From Gemmataceae bacterium (GTDB taxonomy: Bacteria; Planctomycetota; Planctomycetia; Gemmatales; Gemmataceae), in NCBI GenBank assembly GCA_022842245.1, contig JALHPZ010000015.1, positions 62,001 to 126,000 on the forward strand: DNA of 64,000 nt, in the 5' to 3' direction. The notes under the pieces are model-generated. The model saw only the letters and a program-made list of their open reading frames with translations, was not told where the DNA came from and searched no databases. A program made the position numbers and the translations under genes. How positions within the stretch are numbered: position 1 is the first letter of the stretch; each line of letters begins with the position of its first letter. Positions 63,176-64,000 of the stretch are shown in pieces.

Positions 63176-64000
63176 CGCGGCACGGTTTCACCTTCGCACT
63201 GCTGGTCCTCGCGTTCGTGAATGCCATTCCGGGCCGCGCCGCCGGGCCGGTAAAGCCGAACATCGTCTACATCCTCGCCGACGATCTCGGTTATGGCGAC
63301 GTCGGCTGCTACAACCCGGCCTCGAAGATCCCCACGCCGAACCTCGACCGGTTGACGAAGGAGGGCGTGAGGTTCACGGATGCCCACTCGCCGTCGGCAG
63401 TTTGCACGCCAACGCGCTACGCCCTGCTCACCGGCCGGTACGCCTGGCGCTCGCGCCTGCAGAGGAACGTCCTCGGCCCGTATTCGCAACCATTGATCGC
63501 GGAGAAACTGTTGACGGTTCCCGCCCTGCTCCGCGCACAGGGCTATGCGACCGCGTGCATCGGCAAGTGGCACCTCGGCTGGGGCTGGCCGAAGCCCGAA
63601 GACGGCAAACGCGATTTCACGAAACCGATTCCCGATGGCCCGACGACGCGCGGCTTCGACAGCTACTTCGGCACCGACGTACCGAACTACCCGCCGTACT
63701 GCTTCCTCGAAAACGACCGCACCGTCGGTCTCCCGTCCGAGCCGGCACCGGTCGGGAAAGACATGTTCAACATCGCCGGCCTCATGCTGCCCGACTGGAA
63801 ACTCGGGAACGTGCTGCCGGCGCTGGAAAAGCGGGCGGTCGAAACCATCGCGAAGGCCGCGAAGGGCGGCAAGCCGTTCTTTCTCTACCTGCCGCTCACG
63901 TCCCCGCACTTCCCGGTCGTGCCGACGGCCGAGTTCCAGGGAAAGAGCCGCGCGGGCGACTATGGCGACTTCGTCGTGCAGACCGATCGCGTCGTCGGGT
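63172..64000 (+). CDS. Secreted sulfatase, cut by the window end
   Basis: 276 codons visible. A signal peptide (MTRHGFTFALLVLAFVNAIPGRAA) precedes the sulfatase start KPNIVYILADDLGYGDVGCYNP with the metal-binding aspartates. The formylglycine motif C78-T-P-T-R82 with GRYAWRSRL downstream marks an S1-family sulfatase that needs a formylglycine-generating enzyme. CIGKWHLGWG and PFFLYLPLTSPHFPV are also typical. The C-terminal half lies beyond the window. Coupled to the SASA esterase by ATGA overlap; probably desulfates the same glycan. Confidence 0.93.
   Translation, partial: MTRHGFTFALLVLAFVNAIPGRAAGPVKPNIVYILADDLGYGDVGCYNPASKIPTPNLDRLTKEGVRFTDAHSPSAVCTPTRYALLTGRYAWRSRLQRNVLGPYSQPLIAEKLLTVPALLRAQGYATACIGKWHLGWGWPKPEDGKRDFTKPIPDGPTTRGFDSYFGTDVPNYPPYCFLENDRTVGLPSEPAPVGKDMFNIAGLMLPDWKLGNVLPALEKRAVETIAKAAKGGKPFFLYLPLTSPHFPVVPTAEFQGKSRAGDYGDFVVQTDRVVG

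Overview
The window looks like a chromosome segment of a high-GC planctomycete, most probably a member of the Gemmataceae. The evidence is a set of lineage-typical proteins: a TIGR03000-type secreted protein, a LEPR-XLL-type N-terminus on a large FG-GAP protein, a DUF1592/DUF1588 cytochrome next to a DUF1552 Tat protein, sialate-O-acetylesterase-like and sulfatase genes, a Uma2 protein, and a PfaD plus PUFA-synthase-like pair. Many start codons have weak or no Shine-Dalgarno sequence. High GC creates very long antisense shadow ORFs, up to about 1,200 codons opposite the megasynthase, which were discarded.

Layout. 0-4.6 kb: a broken carboxymuconolactone-decarboxylase-like gene, a short-form hybrid cluster protein (hcp) with a good promoter, and a translationally coupled PAS histidine kinase/NarL-type regulator pair. 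4.6-11.8 kb: an island of small envelope and stress-type proteins (DUF3309-like, CsbD-like, Lmo0937-like, several small membrane proteins, a HicA-like fusion, a duplicated-domain lipoprotein, a TIGR03000 protein). 11.9-18.8 kb: GH130 plus a two-domain GT4 enzyme, an RRM protein, an eroded tyrosine integrase beside tRNA-Arg(ACG), and glgC. 18.9-35.3 kb: oleC-oleD, Uma2, patatin, PPi-dependent phosphofructokinase, a small lipoprotein, a cell-surface protein with a PEP-CTERM-like tail, then pfaD and a 2,174-residue KS-AT-ACP-ACP-KR-DH synthase. 35.4-39.4 kb (minus): PLP enzyme, Gfo/Idh oxidoreductase, HEAT-sialidase. 39.5-43.7 kb (plus): SDR, PQQ propeller with EF hands, GH67N-type protein. 43.6-49.1 kb (minus): a tightly coupled five-gene catabolic operon (HpcH/HpaI aldolase, SDR, secreted five-bladed-propeller-type protein, AstE-like deacylase, sodium:solute symporter). 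49.8-52.6 kb: a large secreted repeat protein. 53-64 kb: a XylR-like AraC regulator divergent from a saccharolytic operon (DUF1592 cytochrome, DUF1552, tandem SASA esterase, unknown secreted protein, single SASA esterase, sulfatase cut by the window end).

How it fits together. The right half is mostly secreted degradation of acetylated or sulfated glycans, with uptake and catabolism of sugar-derived acids. The middle holds two lipid-assembly modules, oleCD and pfaD/PUFA-like synthase, that may build an unusual long-chain lipid. The lack of oleA, oleB, pfaC, the chain-length-factor KS and a phosphopantetheinyl transferase nearby makes this the most intriguing part. Scattered between genes are nested inverted-repeat elements and a heptamer tandem repeat with shared sequence, pointing to a family of intergenic repeats.
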